In this document: in pieces, positions 16,229 to 24,669 of the stretch | Position numbering within the stretch: position 1 is the first letter of the stretch | Layout of the letters: each line of letters starts with the position of its first letter | Program-made: the position numbers and the translations under genes | Source of the DNA: Corallococcus silvisoli | Lineage (GTDB): Bacteria; Myxococcota; Myxococcia; Myxococcales; Myxococcaceae | Assembly: GCF_009909145.1 (NCBI RefSeq) | Contig: NZ_JAAAPJ010000001.1 | Location: forward strand, 1,178,001-1,242,000 | Length of the DNA: 64,000 nt | Reading direction: 5' to 3' | Notes under the pieces: model-generated | What the model saw: the letters and a program-made list of their open reading frames with translations, nothing else | Told to the model about the DNA's origin: nothing | Database searches by the model: none

Positions 16229-17614
16229 ATGGTCTCCCTTCGCGCCACCGCCCTGTCCTTCTTCCTTGTGCTCGGCTTCATCGCTGCTTGCGGTGACAGT
16301 TCCACTCCCGACCCGGTCAAGCAGTGCGACAGCGCCGGCGACATGCTGTGCGAGGGTGCTTGCGTGAGCATCCAGAGCGACCCGGAGCACTGCGGGGCGT
16401 GCGACAATTCCTGCGGAACCCACGAGGACTGTGAGGGCGGCGTCTGCGTCGCGTTCTGTGAGATTGACGGCGAGCAGGTTGCCGCCGGAACGATGAATGC
16501 GGCGAACGCGTGCGAGCAGTGTACGCCAGCGACGTCCTCGAGCACGTGGACGGCTCGCGCGGATGGGACGCAGTGCGCTTCGGGGCAGGTCTGCTCCGCT
16601 GGCGTGTGCAGCGCGAAGTGCTTCATCGACAGATGGTTCTATGACGCGGGGGCGCCAAACCTGGCGAACGTTTGCGAGGTGTGCGTCCCGGAGGCGTCCA
16701 CGACGGCGTGGACGCCGCGCGCGGACGGGACGCAGTGCGGCTCAGGCCAGGTTTGCTCGGCCGGCACGTGCAGCCCGAAGTGCTTCATCGACGGCGGGCT
16801 CCACGCCGCGGGGGCGCCGAACCCGGCGAATGCTTGTGAGGTGTGCGTGCCGGAGACGTCCACGACGGCGTGGACGCCCCGCGCGGACGGGACGCAGTGC
16901 GACTCAGGCCAGGTTTGCTCGGCCGGAATGTGCAGCCCGAAGTGCTTCATCGACGGCGGGCTCCACGCCGCGGGGGCGCCGAACCCGGCGAATGCTTGCG
17001 AGGTGTGCGCGCCGGAGACGTCCACGACGGCGTGGACGGCGGCCGCGAGCATTCCGCTGCTGGTCGGCGGCGAGGACCTCGCGGCGCAGGGGTGGACGAC
17101 GGTCTCGCAGGCGCCGAGCGCGCTCACCTACGGAGCGGACTACGTCAGCCTCGCGACGTCGACGAACGTCGGGGGTCGGACGAGCGGGCAGTTGCTCATC
17201 GTGCGGGCGAACGCGGTCGACCCAACGAAGCCGTTCACCCTCCGCGTGACGATGCAGGTCGAGTCGGTCAACGCCCACAACTCCCTGGACAGTGGCGCGG
17301 CCATCATGGGGAGCTTCACCCCGTCGGTCGGCAACTCCACGGACCGCGCGCAGATGATCTACCTGGACAGCGCGAAGCTTGGCTGGGCGGATGACACGCA
17401 GTCCGCCGCGTTCGCGGTGACCGACGGCGCGTACCACGTCTACGAGCTCGCGGTGGATGCCGCGAAGCTGGCGACGGTCAGCGTCGACGGCGTCGCGAAG
17501 CTCACCCGGAACAACTTCACGACGACCGGCACCATCGCCATCGGCGACCAGACGAATGACGCCAACGTCGACGGCACGACGCGGATCAAGTCGGTCGAGC
17601 GGCTCTGCCACTGA
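16229..17614 (+). CDS. Cys-rich repeat lipoprotein with C-terminal sandwich-like domain
   Basis: The protein has 461 residues. The start ATG at 16229 begins a signal ending FIAAC, a lipobox; an in-frame GTG at 16202 would lengthen the signal unnaturally. Residues about 29-80 hold a Cys-rich segment common in myxobacterial surface proteins (DPEHCGACDNSCG). Residues 95-270 contain three full and one partial copy of a 54-residue module: CEVCVPE, TTAWTPRADGTQC, SGQVCSAG, CFIDGG. The last 190 residues have no Cys and look like a beta-sandwich (laminin-G or concanavalin type), with FTLRVTMQVESV and YHVYELAVDAAK. It is probably a surface adhesin or binding protein. Copies 2 and 3 are nearly identical in DNA. 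Confidence 0.85.
   Translation: MVSLRATALSFFLVLGFIAACGDSSTPDPVKQCDSAGDMLCEGACVSIQSDPEHCGACDNSCGTHEDCEGGVCVAFCEIDGEQVAAGTMNAANACEQCTPATSSSTWTARADGTQCASGQVCSAGVCSAKCFIDRWFYDAGAPNLANVCEVCVPEASTTAWTPRADGTQCGSGQVCSAGTCSPKCFIDGGLHAAGAPNPANACEVCVPETSTTAWTPRADGTQCDSGQVCSAGMCSPKCFIDGGLHAAGAPNPANACEVCAPETSTTAWTAAASIPLLVGGEDLAAQGWTTVSQAPSALTYGADYVSLATSTNVGGRTSGQLLIVRANAVDPTKPFTLRVTMQVESVNAHNSLDSGAAIMGSFTPSVGNSTDRAQMIYLDSAKLGWADDTQSAAFAVTDGAYHVYELAVDAAKLATVSVDGVAKLTRNNFTTTGTIAIGDQTNDANVDGTTRIKSVERLCH
16511..17040 (+). repeat. 162-bp in-frame tandem repeat
   Basis: Units begin at 16511, 16673, 16835 and 16997 (last partial), each 162 bp (54 codons). Units two and three differ at few bases while unit one is diverged, which points to recent duplication by unequal exchange. 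Confidence 0.85.
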
Positions 17615-17932
17615 GGCTGGCCTCCCGGTGTGACAATGCCTGTCTTTGGAGGAGGGGAGGGGGCCCCTCCTCTTGGAGAGGCATTGAGCCGTGACACAAC
17701 CTTGACACATGTATCTCGCACCGGCTCAACTTGGGGCAGAAACGATAAGCCCCCCTGCGCATGGGCCGAGACACATGCGACCAGATGCGTCATGTCGTCA
17801 GGGTCCGTCGTGACCAGCCGGGTTCGGTAGGATCCGTGTTTCTGAATCTTCCCTACCTTGTAAACCCTTGCTGACGCGGAGTTCGATACCGTACAGTCCG
17901 CCGGGTTTTTTGCACCGCAGGGGGAGACATCC
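17615..17932. other. Intergenic region
   Basis: These 318 bp hold a terminator hairpin at the left and the promoter of the next gene at the right. TTGCTG at 17870 and TACAGT 18 bases later form a possible weak promoter. No gene was seen. Confidence 0.45.
17649..17674 (+). terminator. Terminator hairpin after the Cys-rich lipoprotein
   Basis: GAGGAGGGG (17649-17657), loop AGGGGG, CCCCTCCTC (17664-17672), then TT. The perfect 9-bp stem lies 35 bp after the stop codon. Confidence 0.6.
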
Positions 17933-18445
17933 ATGCCAGCAGCGGCAGACGACGCAGCCACGAACGTGTCCAGTGCACTCGCCACCGTCGACAACGTCGC
18001 CATCAAGGTCGAGCAGGCACTCTACAAGTTGTATCTCGCCGTCAGTGGGGACGGCTTCAAGAGCATCACCGAGAAGATCTCCGTCATCTGGACGCCGGTT
18101 CGCAACGTCCTCAGCTCGGTGCTCAAGCAGGTCGAAGTCCTGATCAAGCCGCTGATGGATCCCAAGGTCGTGGACTCCATCAAGAACGTGCTCGAGGCGG
18201 GCCGCGATCTGGTGAACTCCACCCTGGACCTGCTGCCGGACTCCGCGCGCAGCCTGGCTCAGACGGGGCAGCGGTTCCTCAACATCATCGTCGACTTCGT
18301 GGGCGCGGGCGTCGAGCACATCGTCGCGATCATCGACCTGCTCCTCAACGTGGGCAAGGCGCTGATCAACGAGGGCGCGCGCCTGGCGGACACCACCATC
18401 GCCGCGCTGAAGAAGTCCGGCGTCAACGTCCTGGCGGCCGGCTAG
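17933..18445 (+). CDS. All-helical hypothetical protein upstream of the tail-like operon
   Basis: The product has 170 residues, with GGGGGAGA as ribosome site before the ATG. There is no signal peptide. The sequence is a run of amphipathic helices with regular hydrophobic spacing (VLKQVEVLIKPLMDPKVVD, SIKNVLEAGRDLVNSTLDLL, IVAIIDLLLNVGKALINEG). It resembles apolipoprotein- or phasin-like helix bundles in character only. It is unrecognised. It lies 229 bp before the sheath gene on the same strand, and another small helical protein of similar style sits inside the operon (24666-25193). It could be a cargo, chaperone or membrane-active partner of the contractile particle. That is inference from position. 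Confidence 0.7.
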   Translation: MPAAADDAATNVSSALATVDNVAIKVEQALYKLYLAVSGDGFKSITEKISVIWTPVRNVLSSVLKQVEVLIKPLMDPKVVDSIKNVLEAGRDLVNSTLDLLPDSARSLAQTGQRFLNIIVDFVGAGVEHIVAIIDLLLNVGKALINEGARLADTTIAALKKSGVNVLAAG

Positions 18446-18567
18446 TCCTCCCGGTTGCAAGTCGCGTGAGCGTGTCGCGGAGCCGGGTTCGCCGCGGACG
18501 GGATTCAGCGTGTCATCACGGCCCTGCGCACGCCCTCACCATTGATGTGAAGTCATTGCTGATGCAG

Positions 18568-18615
18568 TGGACCGTACCCCTGAGGGGTGGGCTGATGGCT
18601 CATCGATACGGTCCA
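18568..18615 (+). promoter_or_regulatory. Nested inverted repeats before the sheath gene
   Basis: TGGACCGTA (18568-18576) and TACGGTCCA (18607-18615) are perfect 9-bp inverted arms around a 30-nt loop, which itself contains ACCCC-TGA-GGGGT (18576-18588). The element ends about 60 bp before the sheath start, in the leader or promoter of the contractile operon. It could be an operator or an RNA structure. Confidence 0.45.
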
Positions 18616-18674
18616 GGGAACCTGCACCCTGAGCAGGGGCATCCACCCCCTCGTTCATGAGGGTCGGAGAGGGT

Positions 18675-20045
18675 ATGGCCACAGGCCTCATCATTCCTGG
18701 TGTCCAGGTCACGGTCGTCAAGGAAGTCTTGCCCCAGCAACTCGCCCCCTCGGGAGTGCTTGGCATCACCGGCTTCACGGAACAGAACGCCGGCAAGGTC
18801 GTCCGCGCAGAGAGCTGGTCCCGCTTCGTGGAGGTCATGGGGCGCGCCAGCGCCTACAGCCTCCCGGAGGCGAGACAGGCGCTCGACAACGGCGTCTCGG
18901 AGCTGGTCATCTCGCCGCTCCCCGTGGGAGCCGGGGCCGCCGCCTCGATCGCCATCGCGGGCGACGCCAGCCGGTTCCCCGCGGGCGCCACGGGGGATAA
19001 GGCGGGCATCACCCTGACGGCGAAGGCCCCCGGCCCCTGGGCCAACGGCCTCACCGTCAAGGTGGAGTACCGCGAGTACATCGACAAGTCGGTGTCCTTC
19101 GACCTGGAGATCACCCACCCGGCCAGCGGCGCCTCCGAGGTGTTCCGGCGCGTCGGCTCCGCGTCGCTGGTCTCCTCGCTGGAGGGCTCGTCCTTCGTGA
19201 AGGTGGACGCGTCCAAGCCCGTGGGCTGGCCCACGGCGGGCACGTACACGCTGGCGGGCGGCAAGGACGCGACGGCGGACGACTACGCCACCGCGCTCGG
19301 CCGGCTGTCCAACGAGCCCGACGTCGACCTGGTGATCGCCGCCGTCCAGGACTTCAGCGACCGGGCGAAGGTGACGCGCATCTACGGCGACGTCATCAGC
19401 CACTGCAACAGCTTGAGCGGCGACAGCAAGGGCCGGCTGGGCCTGGGCCAGGTGCCCCCCTCGGGGGCGGCGAGCGCTCACACGCAGCTTGCCAGCAACC
19501 TCGTGAGTGACCGCTTCGTGCTGGTGGCGCCCAATGGCGTCGTTGGCGCGGTGGCGGGGCTCGTGGGCAGCCTGGCTTCGCACCAGTCCCCCACCTTCAA
19601 GCGGGTCTCCGGCGTCGGAGAGCCCACGCTGACGGTGGCGGATCAGAAGGAACTGCTGCGCGGCAACGTGGTGCCGGTCGTCGTGGAGCGTGGCCGGGGC
19701 ACCATCGTCGTGCGCGGCCTCACCACGGACGGAGATCAGATCAACGTCCGTCGCGTGGCGGACCGCGCCGTGCGCACGCTGAAGATGGTGGGCGACCTGT
19801 TCATCGGTCTGCTCAACAACGCGGACGGCCGCAGCGCTCTGAAGCAGAAGCTCGTGGAGGCGCTGGTGCAGATGCAGAAGGACGGCGCCATCGTTCCCTC
19901 CACGGAGGGCAAGGACCCTGCCTTCAAGGTGGAGGTCTATTCGTCGCAGCAGGACTTCGCGCTCGGAATCGTCCGGGTCAACATGGCCGTCCGGCCTGTG
20001 CGAGCCATCGACTACATCTACGCGACCATCACGGTCCAGGTCTGA
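18675..20045 (+). CDS. Contractile tail sheath protein
   Basis: This 456-residue protein would form the sheath that shortens and drives the inner tube. The C-terminal part has the typical sheath pattern: GRGTIVVRGLTTDGDQINVR, VADRAVRTLKMVGDLFIGLL and the terminal strand AVRPVRAIDYIYATITVQV, which links subunits. The N-terminus, PGVQVTVVKEVLPQQLAPSG, matches the start seen in phage and eCIS sheaths (IPGVxV). The ATG at 18675 (GGAG upstream) is preferred over 18657. There is only one sheath gene, as in P2 or Mu tails; Afp/PVC-type eCIS usually have several. The tube gene follows 15 bp later. Confidence 0.92.
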   Translation: MATGLIIPGVQVTVVKEVLPQQLAPSGVLGITGFTEQNAGKVVRAESWSRFVEVMGRASAYSLPEARQALDNGVSELVISPLPVGAGAAASIAIAGDASRFPAGATGDKAGITLTAKAPGPWANGLTVKVEYREYIDKSVSFDLEITHPASGASEVFRRVGSASLVSSLEGSSFVKVDASKPVGWPTAGTYTLAGGKDATADDYATALGRLSNEPDVDLVIAAVQDFSDRAKVTRIYGDVISHCNSLSGDSKGRLGLGQVPPSGAASAHTQLASNLVSDRFVLVAPNGVVGAVAGLVGSLASHQSPTFKRVSGVGEPTLTVADQKELLRGNVVPVVVERGRGTIVVRGLTTDGDQINVRRVADRAVRTLKMVGDLFIGLLNNADGRSALKQKLVEALVQMQKDGAIVPSTEGKDPAFKVEVYSSQQDFALGIVRVNMAVRPVRAIDYIYATITVQV

Positions 20046-20060
20046 TGAGGAGGAGCACTG

Positions 20061-20450
20061 ATGCCAACGGTATTCTCTGCCAACCGTAGCAGCATCCTGG
20101 TCGACGGCGAGGCCGTGGAAGGGCTGCAGTCGCTCGCCTTCCGCGTCGTCACCGAGCGCGAGGACATCCGAGCCATTGGCTCCAACGAGCGCGTCGACGT
20201 CATCTTCGGGCTGCGCACCGTGCTGGGCGAGATGGTCATCCGCTCCGCGGCGGTGAAGCTGGATGAGCTCCTGGAGGCTCGCGGGAAGTTCCAGCTCGTG
20301 GCGAACCTCAACCGCACGGAGGGGACGGACGAGACGCGCACGCTCTCGTTCGATGACTGCTTCGTGGAGGGCAAGTCGTTCCAGATGGACGCGCACGGAA
20401 GCGCGGCCACGACGTACGCCTTCACGGCCACGCGGATCCGGGAGGAGTAG
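20061..20450 (+). CDS. Tail tube-like protein
   Basis: The product has 129 residues, with AGGAGGAG as ribosome site. It directly follows the sheath gene, the classic place of the tube gene. It is mostly beta in character, with strands like SSILVDGEAVEGLQSLAFRV, VDVIFGLRTVLGEMVIRSAA and KFQLVANLNR, ending AATTYAFTATRIREE. Tube proteins of this fold form stacked hexameric rings inside the sheath. It is shorter than P2 FII (about 170 residues) but close to T6SS/eCIS minimal size. The assignment rests on position and strand pattern. Confidence 0.7.
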   Translation: MPTVFSANRSSILVDGEAVEGLQSLAFRVVTEREDIRAIGSNERVDVIFGLRTVLGEMVIRSAAVKLDELLEARGKFQLVANLNRTEGTDETRTLSFDDCFVEGKSFQMDAHGSAATTYAFTATRIREE

Positions 20451-20453
20451 TCC

Positions 20454-21284
20454 GTGCGGGAGGCGTCCGAAATCCCAGACACGGAGGCCCCCTCCTTCTC
20501 GACCGAAATCGAGATCGACGGGCTGTGCTTCCGCGTCCACCTGGGGGGCCCCACGGGCCCGCTGGAGCTGGAGACGACCGCCGGAGAGCATTTCCGGCTG
20601 CGTCCCTGGGGTTTCGACGCGCACCTGCGCGCCCTGGATCAACACACCCGGGTGGACGCAGCCGGGCGGACCTTCGATTCGGAAGGCTTCGCCCGCGACG
20701 TGCTGCGGGACTCGGGTGTGCCGGAGTCGAAGTTCGATGAACTGGCGCCGCTGGCGCTCTGGTGGGCCTCGGGGGGCGCGCGCTCCGGCCCGGTGCCGGC
20801 GCGCCTCCGCCCGTGGACGTACTCCGAGCGCTCGAGGGCGCTGGAGGAGAGCGTTGTCTCGCGACCCGACGGCACGCGGGAGCTCAGCCTGGACCGCTAT
20901 CTGCGGGCCATGCTGCAGGCCTCCGTGGTGACGCTGGAGGCACCGGGCGCGACCCTGTCGGCGCTGGATGGCCCCAGCACGGCGGCGCTGCTCGAAGAGG
21001 TGGTCGCGCTCAACCAGGGCGGTGAGCGTGTCGAGGACCAGACCGTGAAGTCTGCGGGCCGCGAGGCCCGGGCCCTGGCGCAGATCACCTTGCGGCTGTG
21101 CAAGGCCCTGGGCTGGACGCCTTCCCAGGTCTGGGCGACGCCCGCCGCCGAGGTGGATCGGCTGCTCGCGCTGCTTCAGCTCACGGAGCCGCCCACACCC
21201 GCACCCGCACCCGCGCCTGTCTCCCGGAGGCCGCGCCTGTCTGACTTCCCCGACGCGGTGGTCATCCAGGTAGAGGACCGGTGA
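20454..21284 (+). CDS. Hypothetical tail-operon protein (possible assembly factor)
   Basis: The product has 276 residues, starting at a GTG with GGAGGAG six bases upstream. The N-terminal 60 residues are beta-like (EIEIDGLCFRVHLGG, LELETTAGEHFRLRPWGFDAH). The middle is helical and contains SLDRYLRAMLQASVVTLEAP. A segment near 215-245 (ARALAQITLRLCKALGWTPS, then QVWATPAAEVDRLLALL) resembles the short phage tail-assembly motif in which a Trp-rich helix follows the tube gene. It ends in a Pro-rich stretch. By position it may be the tail assembly chaperone or a tube-initiation factor. Family not recognised. It overlaps the next start by TGATG. Confidence 0.65.
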   Translation: MREASEIPDTEAPSFSTEIEIDGLCFRVHLGGPTGPLELETTAGEHFRLRPWGFDAHLRALDQHTRVDAAGRTFDSEGFARDVLRDSGVPESKFDELAPLALWWASGGARSGPVPARLRPWTYSERSRALEESVVSRPDGTRELSLDRYLRAMLQASVVTLEAPGATLSALDGPSTAALLEEVVALNQGGERVEDQTVKSAGREARALAQITLRLCKALGWTPSQVWATPAAEVDRLLALLQLTEPPTPAPAPAPVSRRPRLSDFPDAVVIQVEDR

Positions 21285-22753
21285 TGCGGAAGACCTTCAC
21301 CACCGCTCAGCTCACGGCCTTCCTGTCGCGTCCCGCGATCCTCGCGCTGGAGGGCGTCGCGCGGCAGCTCGGCGTCAAGCTGCCCCCGGAGCCCGAGGCA
21401 CGGCGTGAGGAGCGCTCCGAGCCGTCCGTGGCTGTCGAGGGGGCCGCGAATGCATCACCCGCTGGGGCCCCGCGCGGCATCGACGGGCGGACCCAGGGGG
21501 CACCGGAGGTCGCTCGCGCGGAGGCCCGGCCCGTCATGGCGTCCACGCCGGCTCCGGGGGCAGAAGCCCGCACCCCCTTCGTCGAGACGCCCGGGGCCTC
21601 GCTGGTCCAGGCGCGCGCACCCGGGTCGCCCTCGGCGTCACCGGACGGCGAGAACGCTCCGACCTCGGAGGGCCCTCGCGCCCCGAGGACAGCCTCGATG
21701 CCCGCGAGCCCCGGAGCCTCGGGCCCTCGCACGGTGCGGGTGATCCGCCCCGCATCGCCCGGTGGCGATGCGAATCCGCTGCCGCCCGCCGCGCCGCTCG
21801 CGGCCGTGTCCACGGCTCTCCCGTCGGAGGGTTCCGCCTCCGCGCCGGCACGCGACGCGGGGGCAGCCGCGAGCAGCCCGACCTCCGACCGGCGTGTCAT
21901 CCGACTGCTCCCGTCGAAGCCCGCCTCGCCCCCCTCCATGCCCGAGCACCCGGAGGCCACTCGAGACGCGACGTCAGCCGTCCCTCCTCGGACGGATGCG
22001 CACTCCGGCACTCCCGCGGTGGCCGTGCCAAGGCGCCGGCTCACCTTCTCGCCCGAGGGCGGCTCGACGACGGATGCGGCTCCGGGTCCGGGCTCGCCGC
22101 CTCAGGCGACGACCGGCCTGGGGGCGCCTCTGGAGGTCACGGCTTCACCGGGCCGGGCAGCACCGGCCGTGGGCGCCTCCACGGCGGAGGGCACACCTTC
22201 GGTTGGCCTCACGCAACCCGCGCTCCGCGCCTCGACTCCTGTGACCGCCGCTTCGGCCAGGAGCGTTCCTCCGCCCTCTCATGCGACCCCTCCGTCGTTC
22301 GACCTTCCGCGACGGGAGTCCTCCGCTCCCACCGTCGAACGCGCGCACCTGGAGCCGCGGACCGGCGCGCCCGCGTTCGCGCCGGGCTCCTCGGACACTC
22401 CCTCGCTCGACGTCTCGCGGCCGGAGCCTCGGGCGTCCGCGCCCAGCGAAATCGCCCCCGGGGTTGAACGCGCGACGCCGCGTCCGCAGGCCCCGCTGGG
22501 TCACTTCACCGAGAAGGTCTCCGCCGGCCTGACCCCGGTCTGGGAGCAGGCCCAGGGGGCCACCCACGCCGCGCTCCCGGTGGAGCGAGTCACCACCTCC
22601 TCGGCGCAGGGCGCCGCCGTGCGCAACACGTTCAATGTCAACATCCACCTGGACGCCTCGGAGGCTCCGGCGGGCATGGACCGACGCTCACTCGAGGACG
22701 CCCTGGTGGACATCCTCCGCGAGACGGCGCGCCGTCACGGGCTGGAGGTCTGA
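21284..22753 (+). CDS. Long Pro/Ala/Ser-rich disordered protein with conserved-looking ends
   Basis: The product has 489 residues. The first 35 residues (MRKTFTTAQLTAFLSRPAIL) form a short helical head. Residues about 40-430 are low-complexity Pro/Ala/Ser/Gly/Arg and certainly disordered. The last 45 residues fold again: NTFNVNIHLDASEAP, then SLEDALVDILRETARRHGLEV. In tail operons the gene here is normally a helical tape-measure that sets tube length. No other large gene fills that role, yet this one is not helical. It might be a flexible tether or a replacement ruler. Its reading frame is real: it overlaps the stop before it and stands 4 bp before the hub gene. Confidence 0.7.
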   Translation: MRKTFTTAQLTAFLSRPAILALEGVARQLGVKLPPEPEARREERSEPSVAVEGAANASPAGAPRGIDGRTQGAPEVARAEARPVMASTPAPGAEARTPFVETPGASLVQARAPGSPSASPDGENAPTSEGPRAPRTASMPASPGASGPRTVRVIRPASPGGDANPLPPAAPLAAVSTALPSEGSASAPARDAGAAASSPTSDRRVIRLLPSKPASPPSMPEHPEATRDATSAVPPRTDAHSGTPAVAVPRRRLTFSPEGGSTTDAAPGPGSPPQATTGLGAPLEVTASPGRAAPAVGASTAEGTPSVGLTQPALRASTPVTAASARSVPPPSHATPPSFDLPRRESSAPTVERAHLEPRTGAPAFAPGSSDTPSLDVSRPEPRASAPSEIAPGVERATPRPQAPLGHFTEKVSAGLTPVWEQAQGATHAALPVERVTTSSAQGAAVRNTFNVNIHLDASEAPAGMDRRSLEDALVDILRETARRHGLEV

Positions 22754-22757
22754 GCCG

Positions 22758-23783
22758 ATGGCGGGCATTGCCTACAGCGTGACGATTGGAGCCTTCCAGG
22801 CCTCCAGCAAGGCGGGCCGGGGCAATGGCTTCGTGCGCTCCATCCGCAGCGAGCTGACCATGGACGGGGCCGGCGGCCGCTGCACCCTGGAACTGGTGAC
22901 CTCGGACGCGCTGCCCGCTCCTGGCGACGCGACGACCCTCTCCCTCGACGCGGGCGATGGCGGGGTCACGGTCTTCACGGGCGTGGTGCTGGAGACGCGC
23001 GCGACGCCGGAGTCCGTCATCGTCGTCGGCACGGATGCGCTGGCGGACCTCGCCCGCCTGGATGTCTCCGGCTCCTACGCGCAGACCACCGCCGGCTCCA
23101 TCGTCAGCGGGCTCGTGAAGCAGGCCGGAGCCACCGCGGGCACCATCGAGGATGGCCCCACGTTTCCCGCCTACGTGCTGCACCCGGGGCCCCGCGCGCT
23201 CCGCCACATCCAGCGCCTGGCCGAGCAGTGCGGCTGCGACGTCTACACGGACGGCGAGGGACAGGTTCACTTCGCGGCGCCGAGGACGGGCGGCCCGGAC
23301 CACACGTTCGTCTACCGGGAGCAGGTGCTGCGCACCGAGCTGCGCCAGTCGCCCGCCGCCTATGACGGCGTCGTCGTCTGGGGCGAGGGCGCCAGCAGCA
23401 CCCAGGGTTCGGAGAAGGCCCACTGGCTCGTGGCCGACCTCGCGTCCATTCGCGGCAAGGCCTCGCTCGCGAAGGATGGGAGCGTGCGGGCCGGGAGCGA
23501 GGGCTCCCTGCCGCGCGAGCTGCGAGACGGCGCGCTGCGCACCGGTGACGACGCGGCCACCCAGGCCCAGGCGCGGATGACGGCGCTGGCGTCGCGCCCG
23601 CTCCGGGGCTTCATCGAGGTCCTGGGGGCTCCGGCCGTGAACCCGGGGGACCTCGTGCAGCTCGAAGACATTCCCGAGGGGCAGCCGGTGAAGGCGCTCG
23701 TCTCCGGCAAGCAGCTCCGCGTCCGCGCGGTCCGCCACACCCTGAATGCCCGCGCGGGCTTCACCACCCGGATGGAGTTCTGA
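22758..23783 (+). CDS. Baseplate hub protein, phage late-control gpD-like
   Basis: This 341-residue protein would form the trimeric hub that caps the tube and carries the spike. It has the gpD/gp27 pattern: an N-terminal strand-rich half (VTIGAFQASSKAG, ELTMDGAGGRCTLEL), the segment TTAGSIVSGLVKQAG, then RHIQRLAEQCGCDVYTDGEG, the helix-plus-strand element typical of gpD and VgrG N-terminal domains. It ends VRHTLNARAGFTTRMEF. The start ATG at 22758 lies just after the preceding stop; a longer frame from 22635 is a shadow. It precedes another baseplate-type gene by one base. Role inferred from family. Confidence 0.82.
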   Translation: MAGIAYSVTIGAFQASSKAGRGNGFVRSIRSELTMDGAGGRCTLELVTSDALPAPGDATTLSLDAGDGGVTVFTGVVLETRATPESVIVVGTDALADLARLDVSGSYAQTTAGSIVSGLVKQAGATAGTIEDGPTFPAYVLHPGPRALRHIQRLAEQCGCDVYTDGEGQVHFAAPRTGGPDHTFVYREQVLRTELRQSPAAYDGVVVWGEGASSTQGSEKAHWLVADLASIRGKASLAKDGSVRAGSEGSLPRELRDGALRTGDDAATQAQARMTALASRPLRGFIEVLGAPAVNPGDLVQLEDIPEGQPVKALVSGKQLRVRAVRHTLNARAGFTTRMEF

Positions 23784-23784
23784 C

Positions 23785-24669
23785 ATGGCGGTCCGGATTG
23801 GAAAGATCGAACTCGTCGGGCTCACCAACATCTACACCGAGGATGCGCGCAACCTCGTGCAGCAGCGCGTGCCCGGTCAGTCCGGCAGCGTCTTCCAGGA
23901 CCTGGGCCGCGAGCCCGTCACCATCGTCATGGAGGGCATCTTCCTGGGCAATGACACCCAGGCGGAGCTGGAGGAGTTGCGCCAGGCGCAGATGAAGGCC
24001 ACGCCGATGTCGTTCGCCTCGGACGCCATCGCCGGAGCCGACCTCACCGACGTCCTCATCGCGGACTTCCAGGTCAAGCAGCTCGCGGGCCACCAGAGCC
24101 GCTTCAGCTTCTTCCTCCGCGTGAAGGAGTACGTGGAGCCCCCCGTCGCCGCGGACGCGGGCGTCGCGGCGGTGAACAAGGCCGTGGCCGCGGACGCCGG
24201 GGCCTGGGCCAAGGGCTCCGTGGATGCCGCTGGCGTGCTGCAGGACCCCAGCTCGCTCATGGCGGCGGTGGATGGAAACCCGGAGCTGCTGGGCCACCTC
24301 ACGCCGGATGAGCTGGGCTCCGTCGTCAACGGCACCAAGGACTCGCTCACGGGAGAGAACTTCGGCAGCCTGCTGGGCTCGCTCGGCAAGGTGAACCCCG
24401 CCGCCGTGGGGGGCTTCATCGACTCGCTGAAGGAGTCCGGGAGCATCGGGGAGTTCATCCAGAAGCTCGCCACCGAGGGTGTCAGCCTCCTGGAGATGGT
24501 GAAGGGCATCGACTTCGGCGCGGCCCTCGACGTCATCAAAGGCATCGCTGGCGCCGGCGACTTCCTCGCCAAGCTCAAGCGCGTCGCGGAAGAGGCGTCC
24601 GCGCTGGGCACCACCCTGGGTGAGTTCGATCCGCTCGGGCCCTTCAAGGACCTGGAGTCGAAACCATGA
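23785..24669 (+). CDS. Baseplate-associated protein (Mu gpN-like N-terminus)
   Basis: The product has 294 residues. The N-terminal 110 residues (ELVGLTNIYTEDARNLVQQR, EPVTIVMEGIFLGNDTQAEL, VKQLAGHQSRFSFFLRVKEY) resemble the DNA-circularisation-type domain of Mu gpN, which in Mu is part of the tail baseplate ring despite its name. Residues 130-294 are Ala/Gly-rich helices (LTPDELGSVVNGTKDSL, GKVNPAAVGGFIDSLKE). Position beside the gpD-like hub matches the N-P order in Mu, although reversed. It overlaps the following gene by ATGA, so the two products are probably made in equal amounts. Family assignment is moderate. Confidence 0.6.
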   Translation: MAVRIGKIELVGLTNIYTEDARNLVQQRVPGQSGSVFQDLGREPVTIVMEGIFLGNDTQAELEELRQAQMKATPMSFASDAIAGADLTDVLIADFQVKQLAGHQSRFSFFLRVKEYVEPPVAADAGVAAVNKAVAADAGAWAKGSVDAAGVLQDPSSLMAAVDGNPELLGHLTPDELGSVVNGTKDSLTGENFGSLLGSLGKVNPAAVGGFIDSLKESGSIGEFIQKLATEGVSLLEMVKGIDFGAALDVIKGIAGAGDFLAKLKRVAEEASALGTTLGEFDPLGPFKDLESKP

